Below are positions 11,106 through 22,639 of a stretch of DNA of 64,000 nt, piece after piece. Below the pieces are notes generated by a model. It was not told the DNA's origin. It searched no databases and was given only the letters and a program-made list of their open reading frames with translations. The number at the start of each line of letters is the position of its first letter. Position 1 is the first letter of the stretch. The stretch comes from Sceloporus undulatus (Eukaryota > Chordata > Lepidosauria > Squamata > Phrynosomatidae): contig NC_056527.1 in NCBI RefSeq assembly GCF_019175285.1, forward strand, positions 111,238,389 through 111,302,388. The letters are read 5' to 3'. Position numbers and translations under genes: made by a program.

Positions 11106-12006
11106 GCAGAAACAGTAATAGGTAAGTTTCCAATAGTCTCTCCCCCCCTTTCTTTCTCACTTTCCCCAAAAGCTAGGACACAGGGCAGCTGGGACTCAAG
11201 ATGGAACTCCAAATGAAAGAGTCTTCAAACTAGTAATTTTGATGCAATCCTTCCATTGTCTATCAACAGCAAGAAAAAAGTAATGGGAGAAAAAGGATGG
11301 CTTATGAATGGAGGCTGATGTTGTCTGACTCTCTGCAAAATTACATAAATGAAGCAGGGTGATGGTGTGATAAAAGCCTCCACTAGCAATGCCCAATGTC
11401 ATCTGGATCACCATTAAAAAGGCATGACTTTGTGAGTAGGAAAAAAGGAAGACCACATTACAGATGGACTAGCTTGATCAAGGAAGCCATGGTCCTGCAT
11501 CTGTAAGGAACAGAACGAAAAACTGGAAAGCACATAGTCACAGTAGAAGAATGAATGGAGACAATGTCCCATGTACTGTGTGATGGTTCAGTAACATTTT
11601 CCAGTAACAATTACTGGAGTTGCACTCTGCACTCTCAATCAAAGTGAACCTTCTAATACTCCTTCCTTGTGACATTCCTTGTAATATTCAGAGGGTCCAC
11701 TTGGGTTGAAAGTACAAACTGCAACTCCAGAAATTTCTGATGTTAGCCCCTGAAGAAAGCTAACTGGTGACAAGGCCAAAATTTTATTTTAAGAAATAAA
11801 AGTTATTGGACCATTACACAGCATGTGAGGCATTCTTTCCTGCATTTGTAAGATCTCAACCAGCTGTTAATAACAGCCTTTTGGAAACCTCTTATTCATA
11901 GGGTTGCCAGAAGTTAAATCTGACTTGACAGCACATAACAACAATGACAACAAACTGCTAATTGAAAGTCTTGTCTGCAAGCACCTACCATTCAGATATG
12001 TCTTAC
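10600..12006. other. intron/upstream region with microsatellite and SINE tail
   Basis: Presumed 5' intron of the 9.6-kb OR. It holds an (AAT)n run at 11063-11105 and a SINE 3' tail at about 11880-11955 (agaagttaaatctgacttg...caacaatgac). No other gene is seen. Confidence 0.45.
11063..11105. repeat. (AAT)n microsatellite
   Basis: Uninterrupted trinucleotide repeat. It creates poly-Tyr and poly-Ile open frames that are not genes. Confidence 0.95.
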
Positions 12007-12330
12007 CTTGCTTGGTAACGATTGCTGTTCTTGCATCACTTTAGGAGGCAAAGTGTTGAGAAAGATCTAGCCAATGGCTCATCACAAAATCTCCATCAGA
12101 ATAAGTGTTTTGGGGAAATGTTTTTCTCATCTTGTATTGGTGCTCAGATATCACATCAACAGGCTGTGTAAGTTGTAAAGAGAACTACTTCTCCTGTGTG
12201 CAGAATGAAGCTAGAGTGCTCTTGTTAAGTCTTTGGTGACCCTTGGGAAAGTGTCCATCAAGAATAATATAATCCACTAAAACAGCAACTCTTTGGAGAC
12301 ATGTTGCCTCCACTCACAAGGGGAAAGATG
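12007..12330 (-). promoter_or_regulatory. candidate 5' non-coding exon/promoter of the 9.6-kb OR
   Basis: Diverged relative of the modules at 17.82, 24.76 and 31.90 kb. Shared landmarks on the plus strand are tggtgctcag (about 12142), cttgggaaagtgtcc (about 12242) and a tttggaga box (about 12293). Read on the minus strand, it ends in gcaag|gtaagacat, a good splice donor, leaving an intron of about 1.46 kb to the coding ATG. The function is inferred from position, the donor and conservation among paralogues. Confidence 0.5.
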
Positions 12331-12525
12331 GGTAACTCACAAGAGTAATGGTTGTTTTCCTGAGTTCTTTGTTTCTAATTTATTTATTTATTTTCTGATA
12401 TAAAGATTAAAAAGCCATCCTTCCCTGATTTACTTCAAAAACACACATAATCTCTCACTGATATTGGAGGATATTGAACAACATGATTGAACCAATGCTT
12501 TGTTTGGACCATCTGTGTATGAATG

Positions 12526-12772
12526 TATAGTAGGCTCTTGATATCCACTGGGGTTTGGTTCCAGGCCCCACCATGAATACCAGAATCCATAGATGCTCAA
12601 GCCTCATTATATACAATAGCATAGTAAAATGGTAAAATGGAGTGGAGTACATAAAATGGCAAAAGCAAGGTTTGTTTTTGGGAATTTATATGTTTTTAAA
12701 GCATTTTCAAGCCCTGGATGGTTGAATCCATGGATAAAGAATCTGTGGATATGGAGGGCCAACTGTATATAC
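12526..12772. mobile_element. Tigger-like MITE
   Basis: Inverted ends: gtaggctcttgatatccactg on the left and ggatatggagggccaactgt on the right, the well-known pogo/Tigger type. It is internally AT-rich and has no transposase. Confidence 0.65.
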
Positions 12773-15399
12773 ACACAGACACACCCATAAATATGACATT
12801 TAGTGTGTACTAGAAGAAAAATTAGCAAGTGATTTATGAAAGTTGAAGAACTGTGCTATGTAAGTGGCTTAGAGAGGTCCGCCTTAGGAAGAATGAATTT
12901 TAGTCCAGTAAGAGAGGAGGGTAACTGGAAAAGAGTTGACAGTGGAGGAATATATTTTGCTGTATTGGCCTAGCAGACATATATTTTCCTTTTTTCAGCT
13001 GAATATAGATGCAGTCACATGGAATGTACAGTAATGTAAAGCAAGATAATTGCACCACTCCTGTACAACTTGCATATGTTCCTGGAATGGGAGAAGCCTT
13101 ATTTCAAGTAACTTTATTCTCCTTACAGCTGAAAAATAAAAATCCATCCAACAGTTTTAATGACAGTTGCGTTCCATGATCACATGCAATCATTCAGTTG
13201 CACTTATTATAGAAAGGAACAAATACAAATACTACATACACCAAAGAAATTTAACTAGATATCAGTTGTGGTTCTCAAATAGGTGAGCTTTCCCTATAGT
13301 TCCCATACTCTCCAACTGTCCTGATCTGAAAGAGGCAAATTACCAGTAATTCTCTGCTGACCCATTTTTTCTGCTGCTTTTAAAATGTCCTTCTTCCTCC
13401 CTCCGCTTTCTACTTTCTCCCTTTGTCCTTATCTTATTTCAGTTGCTATAAGTTGGGTTCAAACTGCAAAAGTAATAGGACTGAAGAGAAGGGAGCAGAA
13501 ACTTGCAGAAACCTGGCCAGCTGCAGCTCAAATGATCTGCTCTTTTAGGATATAGGGGAAAACTGAGTTTAAGCTGGTTCTCTGCCATGTTAGTCTGTGG
13601 CCAAGAATTGGGACCCTGGACAGAGAACCTGAAAACCAAATTAAGAATTAACTCCTGGTTGCTCTGCATAAATCGGAAACAACTTGAAGGCACACAATAA
13701 CAACAACAGCAATGTTTTGCTTAAATCCAATTTATAGAGTTTTACAGTTAGAACCAGAGAAAATCAATTAAGCAAATGTACTGCAGCTTTCAGCCTTGCC
13801 CCTCTCCCCAACATTTTCTCATTAAAAAAAATTGTGTTAGAAGGCAGCTGTGGCACGGAATCCAGTGTACCTTAATGCTGCAAATGCTCTTTATCTGGCT
13901 GTTTTCCCAGAGACTAGTTCTATAGATCCTTATTGTTTTCAAAATGCTCGCTTGTTTTTCTGTACCTTTTTGCTGACCAGATGCTGCTTGTATCCATGTT
14001 AATTGTCAATCAAACACAGTTTTGCTCATACGAAGCTGATTCCCAGGAGCTCATATTGACCTGAAGTTTTACAACCTTTGTGGTAATCAATAAAAGGGTC
14101 CCTTTTGTGAATGACAAGCTTATGTGTGTCTGTGTGTCTTGTGTGTCTCTTGGGAGAGCTCCCTTGACCAACAGTACTCTTTTCTTGAAGGTATTACCTT
14201 CTTTGTCTGGTTCAGGGTCCACTCACAATACCATGTTTCAAAGGGGAACCTGGAAGAATTCTGTTGTTCTAGAATTCATGCAGCACTCACGCTTTCCCAG
14301 GTGCAGCAATGTATTTATCTTTCCCATGCCCATGACTGATAGCATGTGTATACAGCAGCTAGCCATTATTATTATGGAACGATGATACCAGTGGCTGTAA
14401 AGAGATTTGACAGCTGTCTGAATGTCCTGAAAAGATTTGACAGCTGTCCAAAGTTAAAACAGCATTGAACACCAGTCTCTTCTGGCAACTTATCCAAATA
14501 ATTTTAAATTGTGAATTTAGACGCTGAATTTTAAATGTGAACTGTTTTAAAATATGCATGTCTTATTTATCCTTTGTTCATGTTTTCATTAATTTGTTTT
14601 AACTGATGTTGTTAATGGTTGATGTGTTGTTGTTTCCTGCCTCTATCCATTGGGAGAGGCAGGTAAGATATAAATATTATTATATTATACTATACTATAC
14701 TATACTATATATTTATTATAATATAAATATATTATAAATATATTAGATTTATTGTAGGAACTCCTTTAGAGACAGTAAAGCTGTCTTAGTCAGCTAAGCA
14801 GGGATAAAGGGACTGGAAGGAGCATCCAGAAAAACCAGAAAGTCACACATTTTGTTTCTATCCTTTCCAATATTATTTTGGAGATCCATACAATGTTTTG
14901 TTCATCCCAGAATATTTTCCGTCAGCTTCGAGTATGATTAGAAACTTTTTATACCAGTTCCCCAGGTTAGTTTATTTTAACTTAAAAATTTCCAACATGA
15001 AATAGATCAGTTTAACTGGCCGTTGGTGCTGCTGCTCAGCACTTCCATGCTGATCCAGCACTGCAACAGAATGAGCTGGAAGAATCCTGTGGTGGCAGAA
15101 CAAACTATCTTTTCCAACTGAAGGAATGGGAATAATTCTGGAACATTTCCCAAAATAAAATAAAAATTAACATCTGCTGGTGATACATCTCTCAGTTCTT
15201 TGGACAGTGCGATTCTAATTCTGTCCTGTTATATTAGTTTTGCATATGTGATAAGAATTTTCTGAAGTGAACTTTGAAAAATATGAGCCCTCACCTGAGA
15301 CATAAAGTAAAACAGTCTGTTACACCACATCAGGACTTGATCTCTCCAGTTCCATCTCATTCTATTGTATTGTGAGGGACAGTTTTTCTCTTATCTAAG
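12773..15399. other. intergenic, few recognisable parts
   Basis: SINE tail at about 13655-13712 (aaatcggaaacaacttgaagg, then CAA repeats). A retroposon-like 3' end at about 14625-14690 (tgcctctatccattgggagag) is followed by AT-rich (TATAC)n sequence at about 14680-14710. No coding sequence recognised. Confidence 0.4.
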
Positions 15400-15400
15400 G

Positions 15401-15722
15401 TTGAGCTTCCCGTATCCAAAATGCATGGGATCAGAAGTGTTTTTAGATTTTTTTTTTAATTTGGAATATTTGCATATACTTAATGAGATACCTTGGAGAT
15501 GGGACCCAAGCCTAAACATGAAATTCATTTCAGTTTCATATATACCTTATATACATAGCCTGAAGGTAATTTCATACATAATATTTTAAAAATAATTTTG
15601 TGCACAGATCGAAGTTAATATACACTGAACCATCAGAAAGCAAAGGCATCACCATCTCAGCCACCCATGAGGACAATGAATATTTCAGATTTTGGAATTC
15701 TGAACAAGGGATACTCAACCTT
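15401..15722. mobile_element. Tigger-type MITE with long TIRs
   Basis: Left end aggttgagcttcccgtatcc, right end gggatactcaacct. Target TA-type sites flank it (cta|aggttg ... caacct|tta). The interior resembles a widespread vertebrate mariner/Tigger relic. No ORF. Confidence 0.7.
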
Positions 15723-15726
15723 TATA

Positions 15727-15948
15727 ACATGGCATAGTGGCTTGAATGTTGTATTATGACTCTGGAGATCAGGATCAAAATCCCACCTCAGCCATGAAAC
15801 CCGCTGAGTGACCTTGGGCAAGCACATGCTCTCAGCCTCAAGGAAGGCAATGGCAAGCCTCCTCTGAACAAATCTTGCCAAGGAAACTCTGTAATAGGTT
15901 TGCCTTAGGTTCGGAAACAATTTGAAGGCACACAACAAAAACAACTAG
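15727..15948 (+). mobile_element. tRNA-derived squamate SINE
   Basis: Head ggcatagtggcttgaatg, body gaccttgggcaagcacatgc, tail ttcggaaacaatttgaagg, then A-rich. It lies directly beside the Tigger-type element. Confidence 0.85.
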
Positions 15949-16050
15949 TAATTAGGCCCAATATTTTTAGAGATTACATTATATTAGTTTTGTATCTCTG
16001 ATTGGTTGTCTGGGTATTCCATTTTCAGCTTTGGCTTCCTTTTGTCCTTT

Positions 16051-17010
16051 TTATAGTTTCAGCATTTGGCCCCACCATTTCTCCGTTCTCTTCAGCAACC
16101 TGCCCAGGGCCTCTTTCACTTGCTCATTTCTCAGACAGTAGATCAAGGGGTTAAGAAAAGGTGTAATGGCTGTGTAGAAAACTGTTGCTGCCTTTGTGAG
16201 GTCTGATTGATTTTCCCCACTAGGAATTAAGTAAACTCCTGCTACAGAGCCATAGAAAATTGTCACAACCACTAGATGGAAAAATACTGTAGAGAAGGCC
16301 TTCCTACGATTACCTTGATAAGAGCTTTTTATCAGAGTGAGAATGACAATAGTATAGGACAGCACAACAAAAAAGACATTGGATAAAATCAAAGTGTTCA
16401 TGAACACCTGATAGACAAAAGGAGCATTTCCTAATGGGGGACAGGCAACAGATAGAAGTGGCCCAGGGTCACACACAAAGTGGTTAAAGATGTTAGGGCC
16501 ACAGAAGGACAACTTAGAGATCAATAGCACAGGGACGAGGTGCCAGAGAAAGCCAAGGACCCAACAGGAAAAGATGAGGACATAGCAGGAATGTTGGGGC
16601 ATAATTTGTGGGTAGCGCAGAGGGTGGCAGATAGCCAGGTATCGATCCAAAGCCATGGCTGAAAGGAAGAAGCATTCAGTAGCCCCAAGAGAGAAGAAGA
16701 TGTAGAACTGAAAGAAGCAAGCCTGGAAGGAGATGATACCATGTGGAGAAGCCAGGTCAAGAAGCATCCGAGGAACAGTGGCAGTCACATAACACATCTC
16801 CAGCCAGGAGAAATTGCTCAACAGGATGTACATGGGAAGGTGGGCCAGATGAGCATCTAGTAGCACCAGTGTGATAATGGTAATGTTCTCTGCCAAAGTG
16901 AGCATGTAGAGAACAGTAAAAAAAACAAGGAGCAGAAAATATTTCCGTTGTCCACCTCCAAATCCCAGCAAAATGAATTCCTGGACTGTGGTCTCATTGG
17001 TCAACTCCAT
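16051..17010 (-). CDS. olfactory receptor, OR11/6-like
   Basis: Intact, 319 residues. N-terminal MELTNETT has an NET sequon. TM1 is about residues 25-48, TM2 about 57-80 with LPMYILLSNFSWLEMCYV, the TM3 disulfide cysteine C98, DRY 122-124 in MALDRYLAICHPLRYP, loop cysteines C170, C180 and C190, RRKAFST 235-241 and PFLNPLIYCLRN from 284. The C-terminus is extended and basic/aromatic (KRTEKWWGQMLKL). The start is fixed by an acceptor touching the ATG (aattctag|ATGGAG). A candidate 5' exon donor at 17818 gives an intron of about 0.8 kb, the shortest of the minus-strand arm. Nearest relatives are the 9.6-kb and 20.5-kb ORs. Ligand unknown. Confidence 0.97.
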   Translation of the reverse strand: MELTNETTVQEFILLGFGGGQRKYFLLLVFFTVLYMLTLAENITIITLVLLDAHLAHLPMYILLSNFSWLEMCYVTATVPRMLLDLASPHGIISFQACFFQFYIFFSLGATECFFLSAMALDRYLAICHPLRYPQIMPQHSCYVLIFSCWVLGFLWHLVPVLLISKLSFCGPNIFNHFVCDPGPLLSVACPPLGNAPFVYQVFMNTLILSNVFFVVLSYTIVILTLIKSSYQGNRRKAFSTVFFHLVVVTIFYGSVAGVYLIPSGENQSDLTKAATVFYTAITPFLNPLIYCLRNEQVKEALGRLLKRTEKWWGQMLKL

Positions 17011-17489
17011 CTAGAATTACATAACAGAATAATGTTACATACCAAAAAACAAGTATGAACTGCCTTTCTGTCTTATAGGTTTCTGAAAAAGGTGGGCAGA
17101 TATGCTATTTGGGTCCATGATTGATCTTTCTACCTTCTCCAAATTGTGCTTCAGATAATAAATCATTATTCTTCACAATCAATCTGTTCTGCATTAGGGA
17201 TTCATGAAAAACAGACTAAATTTACTGTCTGAATGTTGCTCCGTGAAAGCCTTTGAAACTTATAGTGAATAAGGTATTCTATCTTGGCAAAATCTGACTC
17301 TCTTCCTGCCATTGAAACCTGTAATGGTACCAAGTCAAACAATGACATGTTGTTTCTTTATGTACTTCTGTAGTTAGTTAACACTTTTATTTTCATCGCA
17401 TCCCTTCTCTACAGGACTCTAGGACTATCCAAACCTTCCATAAAAATACTCTTAAAACACAACTCTAAAACCAGAAGAGACTACAACAT

Positions 17490-17700
17490 ATCTTGATATG
17501 AGGAACATTTAGCCTTTAAGTTGATAAAGAATTTAAACAATATATTATGGAGAGGAAAAATGTACGGTATAGGTGTGTTTTGGAAGAACCTGGAGTCTAT
17601 GAGGTCAGAAAGTGGAAGACAGCTGCAGATCCAAGTCAGAAAATCCAAATCCAATTCAGAGGCTATAGATGAGAATAATAATTGTTCACACAGTTTCTTC
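17490..17700 (-). other. intron segment also present at 40.87-41.06 kb
   Basis: Sequence from cttgatatgagg to ctatagatgag is repeated with little change at 40866-41065, including gaggtcagaaagtggaag. It lies in the presumed 5' intron of the 16-kb OR. It is not a known repeat family to me. Confidence 0.7.
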
Positions 17701-17818
17701 ACTGCAGCCGTGACTTCATAATCATGTCAACATTCCTATGAAATAGCCCCAAACTCTCTTATTGCTCTTTTGCTGAAAGAGAAGCACATCTTCAAATCCA
17801 GCTTTCAAAATTTCTCAC

Positions 17819-18142
17819 CCCTGATTCCTTTGACGCAAAGCATCAGTCCATCCACCTAAAGTCAAATCATGAATGCTGGCTTAGGAGCTGGAGAAACATA
17901 TGCTGTTCCCTGTGTCTCAGTGTGATGCTCAGCACTGGTAGCATTGCTAGGCTATATGGTGGGTTTGGTGGATGAGTGGGGAGAGCAAAGCCTAAAGGCC
18001 AGTGTTAAATATTCAGTGGCCCTTGGGGATGGGTCCTTCAGGAACAATCTCATTATCCTCCAGAAGAACCTGTCCTTGGAGAGAATTGGCCTCTGTTTGC
18101 TGTAGTGGAACACAGGTAATCAGCAGAGGTAATTGTTGTTTT
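17819..18142 (-). promoter_or_regulatory. candidate 5' non-coding exon/promoter of the 16-kb OR
   Basis: Module shared with those at 12.0, 24.76 and 31.90 kb. Plus-strand landmarks are acccctgattcctttgac at the donor edge, gtgatgctcag (about 17920), ggcccttggggatgggtcc (about 18018) and tccttggaga (about 18073). On the minus strand it ends aatcaggg|gtgagaaat, a splice donor. Its upstream side is cut by a CR1 fragment starting at about 18143. Confidence 0.6.
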
Positions 18143-18460
18143 CATAGAATCATGGAGTTGGAAGAGACCACAAGGGCCATATGGCCCAACCCCCTGCCAT
18201 ACAGGAATACACAAAGCACTCCCAACAGATGGCTATCCAGCCTTTGTTTGAAAACCTCCAAAGATGGAGATTCCATTACTCTCAGAGGCAGCGTGTTCCA
18301 CTGTTGAACAGCTCTTACGATCAAGACATTCTTCATAATGTTTAGGTGGAATTTCTTTTCGTGTGCCATGGATCCATGTACTAGTCTCTGGAACAACATG
18401 AAACAGGCTTGCTCCATCCTCCGTATGACATCCCTTCATATGACATCCCTTTTCTTGAGT
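18143..18460 (-). mobile_element. CR1-type LINE 3' end
   Basis: On the minus strand it encodes the CR1 ORF2 C-terminus (FHLNIMKNVLIVRAVQQWN, then LPLRVMESPSLEVFKQRLDS). The non-coding end is complementary to catagaatcatggagttgg. It is 5' truncated, as usual for CR1. Confidence 0.85.
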
Positions 18461-18828
18461 TCTGTGTTTGTTAAATTTCTGTGAGCTGAAGCTACATATT
18501 GAGATTAACAAAAAATAGCTGGAGAGATCCCTCCCAGTAGTTAACTGGTGAAACACTTCCCAGGCCTTGTCTGCACAAGCCAAATAAATCAGTCTCCCCT
18601 GTTCTCTCCACAGGGAGTCCGGAGATACACAGCCCAAAACCCCAGCTGTTGTGTGAACAGACCAGACGACATCCAGCATCTTCAGTCCCGTTTCAAAATT
18701 GGGTCTACACTGGTTAGAGGTGCTGGTGGAATGTGTTGGAAATGCCACCCACACCAACTAAAGGGTATTTTGGACATGTTTTTACCCTGTGGGACCCAGG
18801 GAGCATCCAAACATAGTGGAAATGCTCT

Positions 18829-19004
18829 CCACATCTTCAAAACATGTGGGTCGGGACCCCTTTGGCCTTTCACTGGGGTCGCCTAAGACCATCGGAAAAC
18901 ACATATTTGCATGTAGCAATGAAAATAATTGTATGTTTGGGGGTCACCACAACATGAGGAACTGTATTAAAGGGTCACAGCATTAGGAAGATTGAGAACC
19001 ACTG
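18829..19004. mobile_element. SPIN-type hAT relic (non-autonomous)
   Basis: The right end ttgagaaccactg is a hAT terminal repeat. Inside are ggggtcgcctaagaccatcgg, aaaacacatattt and gtcaccacaacatgaggaac, which match the SPIN (Space Invader) family as I know it. The left end is diverged (tgtgggtcgggaccccttt). No transposase. SPIN is known for horizontal spread among tetrapods, including lizards. Confidence 0.75.
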
Positions 19005-19873
19005 GTCTAGAGAGACATAAGTTCTAGCTTCTGCCCTATTTGATCAATATTGACCAGTATCACTAGGATGTGAAAGTGGAGCTCAAGCAAGCCTTTCTCC
19101 CCAGGATCTGCTACAGCAACTCTTGCTGTGCAATTGACACAGCAAGACAGAGTTTCCCAACTTGGAGAAAGTTTTCATATCCATTGTAAGAGTGAAGCAT
19201 GAAACATTTGCACTAAATATGCCTTTGCTTTTGGGAATCTAGGTGTGGTGCATGCACGCACATGTGCACATGAACATGTTTGTGCACACATACACACACC
19301 GCAAGCAAAAAATAGAGTCCGATTGCTTACAAAAAAACAGACAACATATCCAGTGCTTCTATTTTTTATTAGTCCATGGAGAATGGCAGCTTAGCCTCAT
19401 ATGTTAAAAGGAAATGTGGAGGTTCAGTTAACAACAGTGGCAGAAGACAGTTGGAAGTCTTTTATTGTTTTTATTATTAGTATGTTTATTATGTGCACAT
19501 TAGTATGTATTTATTAACATTTGTAGGTGTAAATAGTAATTTGAAGTTTGCTTGTTTTTTTCTTGTTGCCTTTTCTGCGTTGATATGTAGCTACCCTTGA
19601 TTTTAACAATAAAGTTTCAATAAAAAAAAAGAGAATGGCAGAACACCTCAGTTCTAAATGTGTGCATTTATAAAAGTGCAGAAAAAACAGACTTGAAATT
19701 ACAGAAATTATTTGAAACTGGCCAATACATATCCGTATCCATATCCATATCTATATCCATATCCATACATACATACATGTACAAATGCATAGATACATAT
19801 ATGCATACATACATATTTTGCTGTCACATGACAAGGATATTTGTTTTCTTTTTTATTTAGTGCTTAGTCCCCC
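19005..19873. repeat. intergenic; retroposon end and microsatellite
   Basis: A retroposon-like 3' end at about 19560-19632 (acaataaagtttcaataaaa). A (CATATC)n run at about 19731-19770 continues into CATA repeats. No gene seen. Confidence 0.45.
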
Positions 19874-20119
19874 TAAGAGGCAGTGTGGCATAGTGGTTTA
19901 AGTATCATACTGCAACACTGGGAGATTAGGCTTCGAATCCTTGCTCAGTCATGAAAACTTACTGGGTGGCCTTAGGAAGCAAGTCATGATCTCTGAGCCT
20001 CTGAAGAAGGCAATGACAAACTCCTCTGAACAAATTTTGCTGAGAAAAGGTTCATCTTAAGGCTGTCATAAGTCAGAAACAATTAGAATACTCTCACACA
20101 ACAACAACAACAACAACAG
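19874..20119 (+). mobile_element. tRNA-derived squamate SINE
   Basis: Head gtgtggcatagtggtttaag, B-box ggcttcgaatcc, tail gctgtcataagtcagaaac, (CAA)n end. Nearly full length. Confidence 0.85.
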
Positions 20120-20516
20120 TAAGAGTATCAACAACAATCTCATAAGTTTTCCAGTTCAGCCCAACCCAAGACAACACCATCCCCAAAGTTCAGGTGAGTC
20201 CAGTTTCAGAAAGACTACAAAAATAACATGATCCACTAATGGGCTTTTCTGACGCATGCTATTCACCTGAAATGAAACCATGGAAAAGTAGTATTAAGTT
20301 CGAGGTGGGGTTCCAGTGGGGTGATTGATCCAAGATGCAAAACCTATTTGACAAGACACCTGGCTCTCCTTGCTCCAAGGCAGAGTCATCTCTCACAGAC
20401 AACTTGCTCAGAGCCAGTTGGATTTGTCAATGAAGGAAAAGACTTCTTTTCTCCCCCTGGGAATATGCTGAAATTGTTTTATGGGTGTTCCTGATTTTCT
20501 CTTTTCTTCCTCCTTT

Positions 20517-21479
20517 TTACACTGTCACTTTCCTTCTCAGCCACCTTTCCTTTCTTCTCAGCAGCCTCCACAGTGCCTCTTTCACCTGATTGTTCCTCAA
20601 ACAATAAATCAGGGGGTTGAGAAAAGGTGTGATGGCTGTGTAGAAGACTGTTACTGTTTTACTGACCTGAGAATGACTTCCTCCAACTTGAGCTACGTAC
20701 ATCCCTACCACTGGGCCGTAAAAGAGGATCACAACCAAAAGGTGGAAGGAAATGGTGGAGAAAGCCTTCCCACGACTACCTTTATTAGAGGATTTCATCA
20801 GGGTGAAAATGACAACACCATAGGACAGTAAAACAAATAAAAAATTACCCAAGATCACTAGAACATTCATGGAAAACTGCCAAACAAGGGGGATATTATC
20901 CAGCGGGGGGCAGGCCAGTGACAGGATGGGACCAGGATCACACACAAAATGGTCAATGATGTTGGGGCCACAGAAGGACAACCTGGAGATCAAAGTCACA
21001 GGGACAATGTAACCCAAGAATCCAATGGTCCAAGTTGCGCTTATTAGGGTATAGCAGGTTTCTTTGGACATGATTTTTGGATACTGCAGTGGATGGCAAA
21101 TAGCCAGATATCGATCCAAGGCCATAGCTGAGAGGAAGAAGCATTCGGTGCAGCCAAGAGAGAAGAAGATATAGAACTGGAAGAAGCAGGCCTGGAAGGA
21201 GATGACTCCATGAGGGAATGCCAGGTCATAAAGCATCCGGGGCACAGTGGTGGTTACGTAGCACATCTCCAGCCAGGAGAAGTTGCTCAGGAGGATGTAC
21301 ATGGGGAGCTGGGCCAAGCGGGTGTCTACAAGCACCAGGGTGATAATGGTGATGTTCTCCACCAAAGTCAGCATGTAGAGAACAGAAAAAAAGGTGAGGA
21401 GAATGAACCGCTTCTGCTGCTCAACTCCAAATCCCAGCAGAATGAATTCCTGGACTGTGGTCCCATTGGCCAACTCCAT
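20517..21479 (-). CDS. olfactory receptor, OR11/6-like
   Basis: Intact, 320 residues, starting MELANGTTVQEFILLGFGVEQQ with an NGT sequon. It has LPMYILLSNFSWLEMCYVTTTV, MALDRYLAICHPLQYP, FCGPNIIDHFVCDPGP, a slightly changed SRGKAFSTISFHL and TPFLNPLIYCLRN. The C-terminus is long and basic (RRKERWLRRKVTV). The acceptor ataattgcag touches the ATG at 21479; an in-frame ATG two codons upstream is in intron sequence. It forms a close pair with the 28.3-kb OR: both share FCGPNIIDHFVCDPGP, the VGMYVA segment after TM6 and the WQ-SMNVLVI stretch in TM5, and their 5' flanks are also alignable. Ligand unknown. Confidence 0.97.
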   Translation of the reverse strand: MELANGTTVQEFILLGFGVEQQKRFILLTFFSVLYMLTLVENITIITLVLVDTRLAQLPMYILLSNFSWLEMCYVTTTVPRMLYDLAFPHGVISFQACFFQFYIFFSLGCTECFFLSAMALDRYLAICHPLQYPKIMSKETCYTLISATWTIGFLGYIVPVTLISRLSFCGPNIIDHFVCDPGPILSLACPPLDNIPLVWQFSMNVLVILGNFLFVLLSYGVVIFTLMKSSNKGSRGKAFSTISFHLLVVILFYGPVVGMYVAQVGGSHSQVSKTVTVFYTAITPFLNPLIYCLRNNQVKEALWRLLRRKERWLRRKVTV

Positions 21480-21833
21480 CTGCAATTATATAAGCAATTG
21501 CACGTTACAATTTACACACCAAGAATAGTGATTGTTTACTTGTCTATTGCATATATTTCTTTTGAGAGGTGGAGGACATGCTTGTATGTCACATTATTCC
21601 ATGTTTTATGCTAGCTGCAATCTGTAGCAGGAGTGGGCAATATCACAGGATCCAGTAGTTTTTCCTCTCCTTTAGAACTTGGCCAGCTGTACTTTCCAGT
21701 TCCCTCACTGAGATGAACAATTGGCTATTAGAGGGCTATTTCATTTCCCAGTAATCTATTTTAGCCTCAAAATAGCCTTTTGGAGCCAGACCTCTGGTTA
21801 TTTCTTTGTGCTGGGGTCTATTGCTCTTCTGAG

Positions 21834-21962
21834 GTAGCCCGATAGAGTGGTTTGAGTACTGGACTACGACTCTGAAGAACACAGTTTGAATCCTGTCTTG
21901 GCCATGAAAACCCAGTGGGTGACCCTGGGCAAGTCACACTCTCTCAGCCTCAGAGGAAAACT
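21834..21962 (+). mobile_element. tRNA-derived squamate SINE, 3' truncated
   Basis: Head gatagagtggtttgagtac and body gggtgaccctgggcaagtc, ending at cctcagaggaaaa. It lies in the presumed 5' intron of the 20.5-kb OR. Confidence 0.8.
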
Positions 21963-22135
21963 GCTAACACTAATACTAATTGCTGTATTAGACAAATGCA
22001 TTGTCTAATACACTCATGGAAATAGATACGTAAATAAACAAACAAACAGAGGCAAAAACCAATTAAGATGCTTGAATTTTTGGAGTGTCCTTGTGATTAT
22101 GGCTATGGCTACAGTCACCAGAAGCAGCATTGTAC

Positions 22136-22545
22136 TGTATATACTCATGTATAAGTCTAGAAATTTAGGTCAAACAATTGACCCAAAAAACTTGAGTCTA
22201 TTTATCCATGGGTCAATGTAGGTATTGCACTTTAGCTCTCATTTTTTAAAAAGGGAACCATCCCTTGGTGAAAGGAAAGAGTGTAATTTGTTCTGGAAGC
22301 ACTGCCCTCCCTCTGTTCTCTCATCCATCCAGCCTTTAAAGTGAGCACAAAGTTACGTCTGCTGGAATTTTGTAAGTTCTTTGGCATTGTTTTCCTTTAC
22401 TTCATCATTTAGATCCTTTGTTACATGTCCCTAAGTTTTACCCTTGACTTATCCAGGGGTCATATCAAAATCCAAAATTTTGACCCCAAAACCTGCCCTC
22501 GACTTATACATGAAAGTCAACTTATAGTCGAGCATATACGGCAAA
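22136..22545. mobile_element. TIR element (mariner-like MITE)
   Basis: Ends are inverted: tgtatatactcatgtataag on the left and gtcgagcatatacgg on the right. The subterminal motif gacttatacatgaaagtc is complementary to the left part. No coding frame. Confidence 0.6.
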
Positions 22546-22639
22546 AACAATGTGAGCAAGGAGTAGCAGAGGAAAATCAAGATTTATTTCTGCAGCAGAA
22601 ATAGGCATGCACTTTGAGAAGGTCCAAAGTGAGACAAGG

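Noticed and set aside
10994-11212. Poly-Tyr/poly-Ile open frames
   Set aside because: Generated by the (AAT)n microsatellite.
18233-18757. 174-codon minus-strand frame
   Set aside because: Partly antisense or alternate frame of a CR1 LINE end; no separate gene family.
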